A stretch of 57,405 nt of DNA from Maritimibacter sp. 55A14 (lineage in GTDB: Bacteria; Pseudomonadota; Alphaproteobacteria; Rhodobacterales; Rhodobacteraceae): assembly GCF_003122205.1 (NCBI RefSeq), contig NZ_QEYE01000022.1, forward strand, positions 1 to 57,405, read 5' to 3'. How positions within the stretch are numbered: position 1 is the stretch's first letter; each line of letters opens with the position of its first letter. The translations under genes and the position numbers were made by a program. Shown here piece by piece: positions 25,316 to 34,726 of the stretch. The notes under the pieces were generated by a model that made no database searches, was not told where the DNA came from, and was given only the letters and a program-made list of their open reading frames with translations.

Positions 25316-26083
25316 ATGATTGCCGCAGACGGTCGACGGATTGCGTGGGGCGTGGGCCTTTGGGTGCTGTGGACGCTCGCAACGTGGTGGTTAGAGGGCA
25401 GGATCGGAACGTTCGCGCGGCCTGACGCGGTCGCGGACAGGCTCCTTTACACGGGTGTGGCGAATGTCCTGATCGGGATCGTTGGTGCAGCACTCCTGCT
25501 GCGTTTCCTTACGGGCGGCGATTCCCAAAGACGAAGACACGCGGGGTTCGCATCACTCGGCCGAACGGTGGCCTGGGTGCCGTTGGGAGCGGCGCTCGGC
25601 CTTGGGTTCCTTTTCGCGCAGGGCGCACCTTCGACCGCCCCCGTGGTTCTGCTGAATGCTTACTCCCAAGTCCTTGTCGTCTCGATAGCGGAAGTAATGG
25701 TCTGTTGGTCGATTATGGCGGGAACGATTGCGCGGGGTATCAATGCCAGAATGTGGGTCGCCCTTCCCATTGCCGCGATGGTCGCGAGCCTTATGTTCGG
25801 CGCCTATCACTTCGCTCATAGCCCGCCGTTCAACACGGTTGGGATGGTGGCCTTTCTAAGTTTGATCGGCCTCCTGACCAGCGCGATGTTTTTCCTCTCA
25901 AAGGACGTCTATGCGACAATCATCTTTCACACCTTCCTTGGCGTCGTTGGCGTTGTTCAGGCGTTGGCCGAGCAGAGCAAACTCGAAATATTCCAAATGG
26001 TACAGGCGCCGCTGGTTGGCACGGCGCTCGTGGCGCTTGTGGTGCTGATCCTCGCGGACGTTTTCATCGTCCGTCGCTCTTGA
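25316..26083 (+). CDS. CPBP-like membrane protein with degenerate protease motifs
   Basis: A 255-residue protein with seven or eight hydrophobic helices. The CPBP/Abi intramembrane protease family has three motifs: EExxxR, FxxxH and HxxxN. Here the second is present as F161-GAY-H165, the first is reduced to AE126 without the second glutamate or arginine, and the third has H205 but no asparagine. It is therefore either a non-catalytic relative or only a loose match. Start at ATG 25316 behind AGAGAGGG. It stands alone between the LysR gene and the prkA cluster. Confidence 0.5.
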   Translation: MIAADGRRIAWGVGLWVLWTLATWWLEGRIGTFARPDAVADRLLYTGVANVLIGIVGAALLLRFLTGGDSQRRRHAGFASLGRTVAWVPLGAALGLGFLFAQGAPSTAPVVLLNAYSQVLVVSIAEVMVCWSIMAGTIARGINARMWVALPIAAMVASLMFGAYHFAHSPPFNTVGMVAFLSLIGLLTSAMFFLSKDVYATIIFHTFLGVVGVVQALAEQSKLEIFQMVQAPLVGTALVALVVLILADVFIVRRS

Positions 26084-26367
26084 CAACCTTGGTCGTGGCA
26101 AATGGGACCGCTGCCTACTGCCAAACGAGGTGACCGGACAGGCCACTCCGACTCGCGTTGCCGCTATCCAAGTCAGAAATGCTGCACGATGCGCGAGCGG
26201 CAGAAATAGGGAGGCCGCATTGCGGCGACAGGTGACCCGATCAATGGCGGGTGTTCGTCGCGGTCGTCGGGGGGCAGGTCACATCATCTGACCGTTTTCG
26301 CTCAAGGATGCTGGGCCGATGCCCAATATCCTGCTTCCATCGGGTATCTTATGTCAGGTGGCGAGCA

Positions 26368-27882
26368 CTAGGAAGGTCGGGCAGAGCAGCCGTCACTATC
26401 CGAATCATCGATCATGACCTCGTATCCCCAAAGGCGCCGGAGATTGGTCAGGGTCATCTCGCGCGTTTTCTCATCCAGCGGAATTCCGTGACGTTTAAAA
26501 TGCCGGAGCTGCAGGCATCGGTCCCCAAGAAGGTCCACGTCGATAACCTGGATGTCCGGATCCATCATGGACACGCTGACGTTATGCGACAAGGCTTCCT
26601 GGACCTTCCGGTAGCCGTGTTCGTCATGGATCGCGTTCACGGTGTAATAGGGATCGTCCTCCTCATCGACGAGCGAGAACAGCCGCAGCCGGCGTATGAC
26701 ATTGGGGCTCAGGAATTGCTGGACAAAACTCTCGTCGCGATAGCTCGCCCATGCGTCCTTGAGCACATTGCGCCAGTCCCGAGACCCGGCGATATCGGGG
26801 AACCATTCGCGATCTTCCTCGGTCGGTGCGTCGCAGATTCGCCTGATGTCCTGCATGATGGCGAACCCGATGGCGTAGGGGTTGAGACCGGTAAATCGGG
26901 GATCGTCAAAATCGGGCTGGGTCAGAACGTTGGTGTGGTTGTGCAGGATTTCCAGCATGGCGCCGTCGGTGATCTGGCCGGCCTCATGCAGGGCTTGAAT
27001 GATGTGGTAATGCACGAAACAGGCGCAGCCCTCATTCATCACCTTGGTCTGGCGTTGCGGATAGAAATACTGGGCAATGTTCCGCACGATACGCAGTATC
27101 TCGCGTTCCCACGGTTTCAGAATTGGACTGTGGGTTTCGATGAAATAGAGCAGGTTCTCCTCCGGCAGCCCCATCTCGCGCTTGCGCGCCTGGGCTTCCT
27201 CGTTGATCTGTGCCGAGGGGCGGGCTCGGTCGAGCGTCTCCCACAGGTAATACACCGCCCGTTCCTCTTCTGCCTGCCGCTCGCGGCGGCGCCTGCTTTC
27301 GTCCCGCAGCGACAGTTCGACCGGGCGCCGGTGGCGAAAGACGCTCGACGGCATCAGCGAGTGCGCGGCATCGAGCAGCTTTTCGACGTCCTGCTCGCCA
27401 TGTTTCTCCTCGCATCGCGCTATGAAGTTGCGCGCATATTCGAGGTAATCGAGGATACCTCCGGCATCGCTCCATTGCCGGAACAGGTGGTTATTCTTGA
27501 AAAAATGATTATGGCCAAAGCCGGCATGCGCGATCACCAGCGCCTGCAAGGCCATCGTATTGTCCTCCAGGCAATAACTGATGCAGGGGTTGGAATTGAT
27601 AACGATCTCGTAGGCAAGACCGCGGGCGCCCTTGCGATAGAGCTGATCCTCGCGCAGGAAATGCTTGCCGAAGGACCAGTGCCTATACATCAGCGGCATG
27701 CCATTGGACGAATAGGCATCGAGCATCTGCTCCGACGAGATGATCTCGATCTGGTTGGTGTACAGATTGAGCCCGAGGTCGTCGAGCGCGACCCGTTCGA
27801 TCGCGTCATGTGCGCGGTGCAGCGCATCGAAATCCCATTCGGCCCCGTCGAAGAGGAGTTCGCCGCGTCTCACATCAGCCAT
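26368..27882 (-). CDS. spoVR: SpoVR/YcgB-family protein
   Basis: A 504-residue cytoplasmic protein with the family's conserved stretches: GEWDFD-like start (EWDFDALHRAHDAI), YEIVINSNPCISYCLEDNT, NEGCACFVHYHIIQ and NPYAIGFAIMQDI. It has no known catalytic activity. Its start (ATG 27882, behind GGAGGGATCC) overlaps the yeaH stop by eight bases (ATGGCTGA). It ends the prkA-yeaH-spoVR cluster. In enterobacteria YcgB works with YeaG and YeaH in stationary-phase stress, so a similar role is expected in this non-sporulating organism. Confidence 0.88.
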   Translation of the reverse strand: MADVRRGELLFDGAEWDFDALHRAHDAIERVALDDLGLNLYTNQIEIISSEQMLDAYSSNGMPLMYRHWSFGKHFLREDQLYRKGARGLAYEIVINSNPCISYCLEDNTMALQALVIAHAGFGHNHFFKNNHLFRQWSDAGGILDYLEYARNFIARCEEKHGEQDVEKLLDAAHSLMPSSVFRHRRPVELSLRDESRRRRERQAEEERAVYYLWETLDRARPSAQINEEAQARKREMGLPEENLLYFIETHSPILKPWEREILRIVRNIAQYFYPQRQTKVMNEGCACFVHYHIIQALHEAGQITDGAMLEILHNHTNVLTQPDFDDPRFTGLNPYAIGFAIMQDIRRICDAPTEEDREWFPDIAGSRDWRNVLKDAWASYRDESFVQQFLSPNVIRRLRLFSLVDEEDDPYYTVNAIHDEHGYRKVQEALSHNVSVSMMDPDIQVIDVDLLGDRCLQLRHFKRHGIPLDEKTREMTLTNLRRLWGYEVMIDDSDSDGCSARPS

Positions 27883-29194
27883 GACCGGATCCCTCCGGCT
27901 GTTTTTCAAAGAGTTCGCGGAACACCGGATAGATATCCGCGGGGCCGGCGATGCGCTTCATCGCGAACTGCTGCCAACGCTTCGAGAGGCCCCGGTAGGC
28001 ACGCCACAGTTCCATGCCGTTGGCCTCGCTGGACAATAGCCGAGCCTCATCCTCGTCGACGATCTCGATATACGCGAAATACTGGCAGAGCCGCATCAGA
28101 TCCGTATCGAGGATCTCGGCACAGTTCTCGGAGTCGCCGGTGTAGTTCTCGCCATCCGAGACCTGTGCAGCGTAGATGTTCCAATCCGATGGCGAATAGC
28201 GGTCCTTGATGACTTCCTTCATTTTGGTCAGCGCTGAACTGACCACCGTTCCCCCGGTTTCGCGCGAATGAAAGAACGTGTCCTCGTCCACTTCACTCGC
28301 GGTCTGGGTGTGGCGGATGAAGACAAGGTCTATCTTGTCGTAACGCCGCCGGAGAAACAGGTGGAGCAGAACGTAGAACCGCTTGGCCAGGTCCTTTTCG
28401 CGCTGCCCCATCGAGGCGGAGACGTCCATGAGGCAGAACATGACTGCATTAGCGGTCGGCTCGGGATCCTGAGTGAAGTGCCTGTAGCGGATATCGAGCG
28501 GATCGACGAAAGGAACCAGCCTGCGGCGCTGCAGAATCTTCTTCAGCTGCTCTTCTACATCCTCGAGCTCGGCCTGCTGCTCCGTGGTCGGCGAAGACAG
28601 CGCTTCGAGTTCGCGAACGCGTTCGGCGAGATCGAGCATCTTCCTGGTGCCGGGGCGCCCCAGGGCAATACGCCGTCCGAGGGCATTCCGCATCGTCCGT
28701 TCGACGCTGAGATTGGCGGGCGTGCCGGTGACTGCGTACCCCCTTCGACGGGGTCGGGTCGAGTGGATTTCCTTGAGGTTCTGCTTGATCAGATCGGGCA
28801 GTTCGAGATTTTCGAAGAAGAGATCGAGGAATTCATCGCGCGACAGCACGAACATGAACTCATCCTCGCCCTGACCTTCGGCGGAGCCTTCCCGGCCGCC
28901 CTGTCCGGCCCCGGCCTTGGGCTTATCGACGCGGTCGCCAGCCCGGAACGACTTGTTGCCCGGAAGGACGCGCTCCCGCTGGCCGCCTTCGGTCGCATGC
29001 TGGAAACTCGGCTCCGAAATGCCGTCCGCCGGAACACTGACCTGCTCTTTCTGATCGACATCCGCGATGGCCCGCCGGCGCACACTCTCCGACACGGCCT
29101 GCTTCACGACGCCACGCACCCGCCTTATGAATCGTCGGCGATTGCCGAGACTCTTGTCCTTTGGGTTCAGCCTGCGGTCAATGAAATGGGCCAA
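27875..29194 (-). CDS. yeaH: YeaH/UPF0229 (DUF444) protein with von Willebrand A-like domain
   Basis: A 439-residue protein beginning FIDRRLNPKDKS at residue 4, as in E. coli YeaH. The likely start is TTG at 29194, 11 bases behind AAAGGAGG; the nearby ATG is out of frame. A charged low-complexity linker occupies 65-112. The C-terminal half is von Willebrand A-like with the metal-site motif D257-V-S259-A-S261 (LMDVSASMG). It is the middle gene of the kinase cluster, 23 bases after prkA, and likely a partner or substrate of the PrkA kinase. Confidence 0.88.
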   Translation of the reverse strand: MAHFIDRRLNPKDKSLGNRRRFIRRVRGVVKQAVSESVRRRAIADVDQKEQVSVPADGISEPSFQHATEGGQRERVLPGNKSFRAGDRVDKPKAGAGQGGREGSAEGQGEDEFMFVLSRDEFLDLFFENLELPDLIKQNLKEIHSTRPRRRGYAVTGTPANLSVERTMRNALGRRIALGRPGTRKMLDLAERVRELEALSSPTTEQQAELEDVEEQLKKILQRRRLVPFVDPLDIRYRHFTQDPEPTANAVMFCLMDVSASMGQREKDLAKRFYVLLHLFLRRRYDKIDLVFIRHTQTASEVDEDTFFHSRETGGTVVSSALTKMKEVIKDRYSPSDWNIYAAQVSDGENYTGDSENCAEILDTDLMRLCQYFAYIEIVDEDEARLLSSEANGMELWRAYRGLSKRWQQFAMKRIAGPADIYPVFRELFEKQPEGSGHG

Positions 29195-29217
29195 TCTGCT
29201 CGCATCCTCCTTTGGGA

Positions 29218-31152
29218 TCAGCCAGCCTTGTTAACGCGCATGTACCACTCAACAAGCCGCCGGACCTGACGACGGGTGTATCCGCGTTCCATCATCCGGT
29301 CGACGAACTCCTCATGCTTGTCGTCAGTCTCCTTGTCGCGCTTGGCGCCGAAACTGATCACCGGAAGCAGATCTTCGATCTGGCCGAACATGCGTTTCTC
29401 GATGACCCGGCGTAGCTTTTCGTATTTGCGCCAATCCGGGTTCTTGCCGTCCTGTTCCGCGCGGGCGCGAAGGACGAACTTGACGACTTCATTGCGGAAA
29501 TCCTTGGGGTTGGCCACACCTGCCGGTTTCTCGATCTTGGCAAGCTCCTGTTCGAGGATTTCCCGGTCGAACATCTGCCCGGTGTCCGGATCCTTGAAAT
29601 CCAGATCCTCGATCCAAGCATCCGCATATGCGATGTAGCGGTCGAAGAGGTTCTGTCCATAATCCGTATAGGATTCGAGATAAGCCTTCTGGATTTCGTT
29701 GCCAATGAACTCGGCATAGCGGGGCGAAAGCTCGTCCTTGATGAAGCCCAGGAGACGTCCTTCCGTCTCTTCGTCGAACTGTTCCCGTTTGACCGTCTGT
29801 TCGAGCACGTAGAGCAGGTGCACCGGATCGGCGGCAATCTCCTCGGTATCGTGGTTGAAGGTCTCCGCCAGCACCTTGAAGGCGAAGCGGGTCGATATGC
29901 CGGTCATGCCCTCGTCACCGGCGGCGGCATCGCGATACTCCTGCACGGAGCGCACCTTGGGATCCGTGTCTTTCAGCGTTTCGCCATCATAGACCCGGAG
30001 CTTGGAATAGATCGGCGAGTTCTCATGCTCACGCAGCCGCGTCAGAACACTGAAACGTCCGAGGGTCTCCAGCGTCTCGGGGGCGCAGGACGCGTCGCGC
30101 AGGGTACTTTCCCGCAGGAGCTTGTCGTAAATCTGCGTCTCTTCGGTAGCCCGCAAGCAATATGGCATCTTCACGACGCTGATCCGGTCGAGAAACGCCT
30201 CGTTGTTCTTGTTGTTCTTGAACTGACGCCATTCTGCCTCGTTGGAGTGGGCCACGATGATCCCCTGGTACGGAAACGCGCCGATATTCTCGGTGCCGAT
30301 ATAAGAGCTTTCCTGCGTTGCCGTGAGCAACGGGTGCAGCACCTTGATCGGCGCCTTGAACATCTCGACGAATTCCATCAGGCCCTGCGTCGTTCGGTTC
30401 AGTGCGCCGGAATAGCTGTAGGCGTCCGGGTCGTTCTGGCTGAATTCCTCGAGCTTGCGAATATCGAGCTTGCCGACCAGGGAGGAAACGTCCTGGTTGT
30501 TCTCGTCCCCGGGTTCCGTCTTGGCGATGCAGATCTGGCGCAGTTGCGAAGGAAAAAGCTTGGCGACCGAGAATTTGGATATGTCGCCCTCGTACTCCTT
30601 CAACCGCTTGATGGCCCAGGGCGACGTCAGACCGGTCAGAAGCCGTTTCGGGATATCGTATTTGTTTTCCAGGACGTCGCCCATCCGCTCGCGGTCGAAA
30701 AGACCGAGAGGCGACTCGAAGACCGGGCTGATCTCGTCGCCCGCCTTGAGCACGTAGATCGGCTGTTGCTCCATGAGCCGCTTCAGAATCTCCGCCAACG
30801 TGGACTTGCCGCCACCGACGGGACCGAGAAGATAGAGGATCTGCTTGCTTTCCTCGAGTCCCTGGCTGGCATGGCGGAAGAACCCGACGATGCGTTCGAC
30901 CGTTTCCTCGATACCGTAAAGACCGCGGAACGGTTCGTAGCGCTTGATGGTCCGGTTGAGGAAGATCCGGCCCAGCCTCTGATCCTGACTGGTGTCGACG
31001 AGTTCCGGCTCGCCGATGGCCGCAACCATCCTCTCGGTCGGCGTCGCCCGCATCATCGGGTCTTCGCGGCAGCCCAGGAGGTAATCCTGCAGGCTCATCT
31101 CGACGATGTTGGTGCGCTCATATCCTTTTGCAAACTGGTCGAAGATGTCCAT
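29218..31152 (-). CDS. prkA: PrkA/YeaG serine protein kinase
   Basis: A 644-residue protein with an AAA-type ATPase core: Walker A GPVGGGKST at 110-118 (LYLLGPVGGGKSTLAEIL), after the conserved KRYEPFRGLYGIEETVERIV. The C-terminal part corresponds to the PrkA kinase domain. AGGAGTGAGC precedes the start. First gene of the prkA-yeaH-spoVR operon. YeaG in E. coli acts with YeaH in the response to sustained nitrogen starvation and acid stress. An AT-rich upstream region with a CCCCATAT element may hold its promoter. Confidence 0.92.
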   Translation of the reverse strand: MDIFDQFAKGYERTNIVEMSLQDYLLGCREDPMMRATPTERMVAAIGEPELVDTSQDQRLGRIFLNRTIKRYEPFRGLYGIEETVERIVGFFRHASQGLEESKQILYLLGPVGGGKSTLAEILKRLMEQQPIYVLKAGDEISPVFESPLGLFDRERMGDVLENKYDIPKRLLTGLTSPWAIKRLKEYEGDISKFSVAKLFPSQLRQICIAKTEPGDENNQDVSSLVGKLDIRKLEEFSQNDPDAYSYSGALNRTTQGLMEFVEMFKAPIKVLHPLLTATQESSYIGTENIGAFPYQGIIVAHSNEAEWRQFKNNKNNEAFLDRISVVKMPYCLRATEETQIYDKLLRESTLRDASCAPETLETLGRFSVLTRLREHENSPIYSKLRVYDGETLKDTDPKVRSVQEYRDAAAGDEGMTGISTRFAFKVLAETFNHDTEEIAADPVHLLYVLEQTVKREQFDEETEGRLLGFIKDELSPRYAEFIGNEIQKAYLESYTDYGQNLFDRYIAYADAWIEDLDFKDPDTGQMFDREILEQELAKIEKPAGVANPKDFRNEVVKFVLRARAEQDGKNPDWRKYEKLRRVIEKRMFGQIEDLLPVISFGAKRDKETDDKHEEFVDRMMERGYTRRQVRRLVEWYMRVNKAG

Positions 31153-31241
31153 CTCTGCTCACTCCTGCTCTGGTCGGTCTCGGTCCGTGCGTCGGCTGTC
31201 CAATCTCTGGTCATCGTACCACGAACATGCCCATCATTAAT

Positions 31242-31272
31242 ATGGGGCTGTACCCGAGGTGTTTCTATTCAA
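31242..31272 (-). promoter_or_regulatory. Possible heat-shock-type or vegetative promoter of prkA
   Basis: On the minus strand TTGAAT (31272-31267) is followed after 19 bases by CCCCATATTAAT. CCCCATAT matches the -10 of RpoH promoters and TATTAAT could serve as a vegetative -10. The spacing is longer than ideal, and the site lies about 90 bases upstream of the start codon. Confidence 0.3.
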
Positions 31273-31407
31273 TATATGTTTATTGTGTTCGTTCAGTGGC
31301 TTGTCTGACCATGCCGGATTTGCTCAGCTTGGGGCTGGCGGGGGGTGATGTGCTACGTCCGGTTCCCGCTGTCGCTCACGCAGGCGTCTGCATTCCGACG
31401 GCCAGCT

Positions 31408-32676
31408 TCAGCGATCGCTGGCGCTCATGGGAACAAGAGCACATCCAATCAGAATGACTGCACGCACGCTCCAGCCCAAGGCCGCAGCAATCAATGCGCC
31501 GGACGCCCCCGATGCGCGCACCATGGGTGGCAGCGCCAACAACAGTATCAACGCCCCCGACCATCCGGCAACCATGCCGGGCCATCTGCGCCCTTGCGCG
31601 ACGAGAATCTGCCCGAACCCGACCGGCAGGATCGTCATGCCGCCCACGAGCAGGGCCAGAGGCAAAAGCGCCCCCGCCGGAGCAAATTCCACCCCCAGCA
31701 GGCTGTCGATAACCGGAATCCCGAAAGCCCGCGCCGCGACGATCGCGATACCGAAGGCGGCGACTGCGCCGAATGCGACACCTATCGCATACAGGCGGAG
31801 TCGCGGGTCGCCCTTGGCTGACGCGCGGCCGACCACAGGCAGCGCGGCGGCCAGTATTCCTTGCACACACATGACCGCGAGTGTGGCGAGCTGTGTCGCC
31901 AAACCGATCTGGCCGACGATCTTCAGATTGTCCGTGACATAGCGGGTGAGGATCAGGGGCATCGCGGCGAGGACGGCCACGCTTGTCGCGGCCAGCGCCA
32001 ACACGGCCCCTTGCTTCAGAACCGTTCGCAACTCCGCCCTGTCGATGTGCAGTCTGATCGCGACTTGCCGGGACAGTGCGGGCAGGGACAGGGCCGCTTC
32101 CGCAAGCCACGAGACCGCGTGGATGACAAGCAAGGTGAACACCCCCGCCCCGAGCCAAAGGCTGACCAGCCCGGCGCAAACCTCAAGTACCCGCAGCGCG
32201 GCGGCCAGTCCGAACGCCGTATGGTTTCGTTCCAGCCCCAGAAAGGCGGATCGCGACCAATGCACCAGCCCACGCCCGATCAGCGCGGGCAGCGCAATCA
32301 GAAGCGCAAGGCGCGACAGCGCGTGGCCTTCGACCGTAAGGGCATAAAGCGCCATGGTCAGGGCGGCGAAAACGACCAGCCCGAGCCGCAGCAGGAAGGT
32401 CGTGCCAAGGAAGGCCCCGGAGGCCCGATCCCGCCCAAGCCGCAGGGGGATAAGGGTCTCGAGACCGAACCCCGTCAGCATGACGGCGAAAACGTAGCTC
32501 GTGGTCGCGAAGCTCCAGACGCCATAGAGTTCGGGCCCCAGCCACCGGGCGATGAGCAGCGCATAAAGCCCGCGAAGCCCGGCTTCGGTCCAGTGCGTGG
32601 CGGTCAGAAGCGCCCCGTTCCGCAGAATGGACGCGACCCCCGGATACCGCTGCTGGAAAGGTGCGAAAAAGGCCAT
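31408..32676 (-). CDS. Polysaccharide flippase (Wzx/MATE-like)
   Basis: A 422-residue inner-membrane protein with about 12 hydrophobic helices. The start ILRNGALLTATHWTEAGLRG and ARWLGPELYGVWSFATTSYV at 42-61 match oligosaccharide flippases of the polysaccharide-transport superfamily, where the ..LGP..YG.. turn follows the first helix. It would move lipid-linked sugar units across the inner membrane. Its only sugar-related neighbour is a broken glycosyltransferase fragment 30 bases upstream on the same strand, so the pathway it once served seems lost here or is encoded elsewhere. Confidence 0.78.
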   Translation of the reverse strand: MAFFAPFQQRYPGVASILRNGALLTATHWTEAGLRGLYALLIARWLGPELYGVWSFATTSYVFAVMLTGFGLETLIPLRLGRDRASGAFLGTTFLLRLGLVVFAALTMALYALTVEGHALSRLALLIALPALIGRGLVHWSRSAFLGLERNHTAFGLAAALRVLEVCAGLVSLWLGAGVFTLLVIHAVSWLAEAALSLPALSRQVAIRLHIDRAELRTVLKQGAVLALAATSVAVLAAMPLILTRYVTDNLKIVGQIGLATQLATLAVMCVQGILAAALPVVGRASAKGDPRLRLYAIGVAFGAVAAFGIAIVAARAFGIPVIDSLLGVEFAPAGALLPLALLVGGMTILPVGFGQILVAQGRRWPGMVAGWSGALILLLALPPMVRASGASGALIAAALGWSVRAVILIGCALVPMSASDR

Positions 32677-32706
32677 GCTCTTCCTTCAGGGAATCTCCAG
32701 GCGAGG

Positions 32707-33255
32707 TCAAACGCAGATACCAGCCCTTGGGAGCCGATATTCGCTGCGAAACAGGTCGGCATGGGCCTCCGTATCGAGAACGATGCGATCGGCCGCGCGG
32801 CAGGCCAACCATTCCCAGGCCCTCAGGACAAACGCTGCCGGATGCCGCGGCGACACCATGCGGCGATCGTTTATCACCGTATCGTACAGGGAAAGGAATG
32901 CATCCCAGACGACCGGCGTCCCGCGTAGGCTGGCGAATGGCCAGAGTAACAAAACGTCTAGATGCCCAAGATATCCGACCACAACGACATCGGGTCTGGG
33001 CGCGCGGAGAAACCGCCAGATAAGCTGGGGATATGCTGCTCCCCAACGGATGCCTCGTTTCAACGCATCGATTTTACCCAAGACGGATTTGTCCTCTGCG
33101 CCTTCCCAGACGGGAGCATGGATTTCCGTTAGAGACGCTCCTGAGCGCCGAAGAGCCTCCAGCAGTAGCCGCGTGCGTGGTTTGCCGAGATCATAGGTTC
33201 CCCAAATCAAGACATTCAGCGGCTGATGTTCGGAACTGGACAATTCGTTCGGCAT
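32707..33255 (-). pseudogene. Glycosyltransferase, N-terminal half only
   Basis: The frame (182 residues from MPNELSSSEH) matches the N-terminal Rossmann half of a GT4-type glycosyltransferase: NVLIWGTYDLGKPRTRLLLE, DVVVVGYLGHLDVLLLWPFA and the helix-plus-RIVLDTEAHADLF end of the acceptor domain. It stops 40 bases later, where the sugar-nucleotide domain should begin. The C-terminal half (normally another 180-200 residues) is missing and the flippase gene starts just downstream, so the junction looks like a deletion. It probably has no glycosyltransferase activity. Confidence 0.7.
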
Positions 33256-33499
33256 TTCCGTGCATGGACAGATCACTGGTCTTTTACTGTGCCAGCATCG
33301 TGAGCGTCCAAGCAATTCCCACGCGATCGCGCCGACTGATGCGCGAGAGCCTCAATGAACCGTTGACGTGCCTACCGGTCCTGAACCGCCGGATGATGGA
33401 GTTTCCCGGCTGTGCTCACCATGACGGGCCCGCAAGTGCCTTCAACGTCTCCGAGGTGTCCATGCGCAAGAGCGCCGCGCCGAACAGGATGACTGCAGA

Positions 33500-34726
33500 T
33501 CAGGCCCTCTTATGGCCGCGCGTCAGCAGCGCCACAAGTTCCACATGCGGAGACCAGCGGAACTGATCCACCACCTGCACCCAGTCGAGGCGGAAGCCCG
33601 CCTCCGAGAGCACTCTCGCGTCGCGCGCGAAACTCGCCGGATTGCAGGATACGGCCGCGATCCGCGCGATATCCGATGCCGCGAGCGCCCGCATCTGCGC
33701 CTCGGCGCCGGCGCGCGGCGGGTCGATCACGACCGCACCGCAACCCGCAAGCTCCGCCGGCAGCAGCGGGTCGCGGAAGAGATCCCGCGTCTCGGCTGTC
33801 ACGGGCCTGAGCCCCGCGCCATGCCGCCAGCCCGCATCGAGCGCGGCGGTCAGCGCGGCATCGCCCTCCACCGCATGCACCTCCGCCTGCGCGGCGAGCG
33901 GCAGGCTGAACGTGCCGCAACCCGCGAATAGGTCGAGCACCCGCGCCGCGCCCCCCACGGCTTCGGTCACTGCGGCGGTCAGCGCCGCCTCGCCCTGCGC
34001 GGTGGCCTGCAGGAAGGCGCCGGGCGGCGGCACCACGGCGACGCCGCCGAAATGGACGACCGGCGGGCGGCGTTCGGCGACCAGTTCGCCGTTCCAGCTC
34101 AGCCGGGCGAGATCGGCCTCCTCCGCCCCGGCGGCCAGGGCCGCGCGCAAGGCCAGATCGGCGGGCTTGCCGCCGGTCACCGCCATGTCGACGCCGCCTT
34201 CGGTCGCGGTCACGGCAAAGCCGAGCTCCCCCTTGCGGGAGCCGCCGACCTGCACCAGCCGCTCGCAAAACGGGAGCACGGCCAGCAGGTGGGAATGCAG
34301 GACCCGGCAGAAGGGCACCGCCACGAGCGTCTCCGAAGCGCGGCCGTGGAAGCCCACGATCGCGCCCTTTTTGGTCCGCCGCCCGGCCAGCACCGCGCGC
34401 CTGCGGCTGCCAGGCGGCGAAATTGCGATGGGGCGCAGCGGCGCCTCCAGCCCCTGCGCGGCCAGCGCGGCGCGCAGGACGTCCTGCTTCCAGTCCGCCA
34501 CGAAATCATCTGCAGCGTGCTGCACCGCGCAGGCCCCGCAGCCGTTGTAATGCGGGCAAGTGGGGCGCACCCGCAGGGGCGAGGGCGTGAGAATGCGCGG
34601 CGCGAGCATCCGGCCGTCCTCGACCACGCCCTCGACCACTTCGCCCGGAAGGGCGCGCGGCACGAAGACCGGGCCGTCGCCCACCCCGTCGCCCAGATGG
34701 CCAAGCCGTTCCACCGTCACTTTCAC
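33500..34726 (-). CDS. 23S rRNA (uracil-5-)-methyltransferase, RumA/TrmA family
   Basis: A 408-residue RNA m5U methyltransferase. A TRAM domain occupies 1-50, and four iron-sulfur cysteines are visible at C57, C63, C66 and C140. The SAM-binding motif is VLDLFAGCGTFSLPL (263-277), the DPPRAG motif starts at 335 and the catalytic cysteine is C361 in SCNPASF. This is the RlmC/RlmD branch; alphaproteobacterial members methylate 23S rRNA, and which uridine is modified is not readable. The start overlaps the stop of the ABC exporter gene by four bases. Confidence 0.88.
   Translation of the reverse strand: MKVTVERLGHLGDGVGDGPVFVPRALPGEVVEGVVEDGRMLAPRILTPSPLRVRPTCPHYNGCGACAVQHAADDFVADWKQDVLRAALAAQGLEAPLRPIAISPPGSRRRAVLAGRRTKKGAIVGFHGRASETLVAVPFCRVLHSHLLAVLPFCERLVQVGGSRKGELGFAVTATEGGVDMAVTGGKPADLALRAALAAGAEEADLARLSWNGELVAERRPPVVHFGGVAVVPPPGAFLQATAQGEAALTAAVTEAVGGAARVLDLFAGCGTFSLPLAAQAEVHAVEGDAALTAALDAGWRHGAGLRPVTAETRDLFRDPLLPAELAGCGAVVIDPPRAGAEAQMRALAASDIARIAAVSCNPASFARDARVLSEAGFRLDWVQVVDQFRWSPHVELVALLTRGHKRA

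Noticed and set aside
33256-33499. Rightward frame near the glycosyltransferase fragment as a separate gene
   Set aside because: No motif, no ribosome site and it is antisense to the fragment for most of its length.
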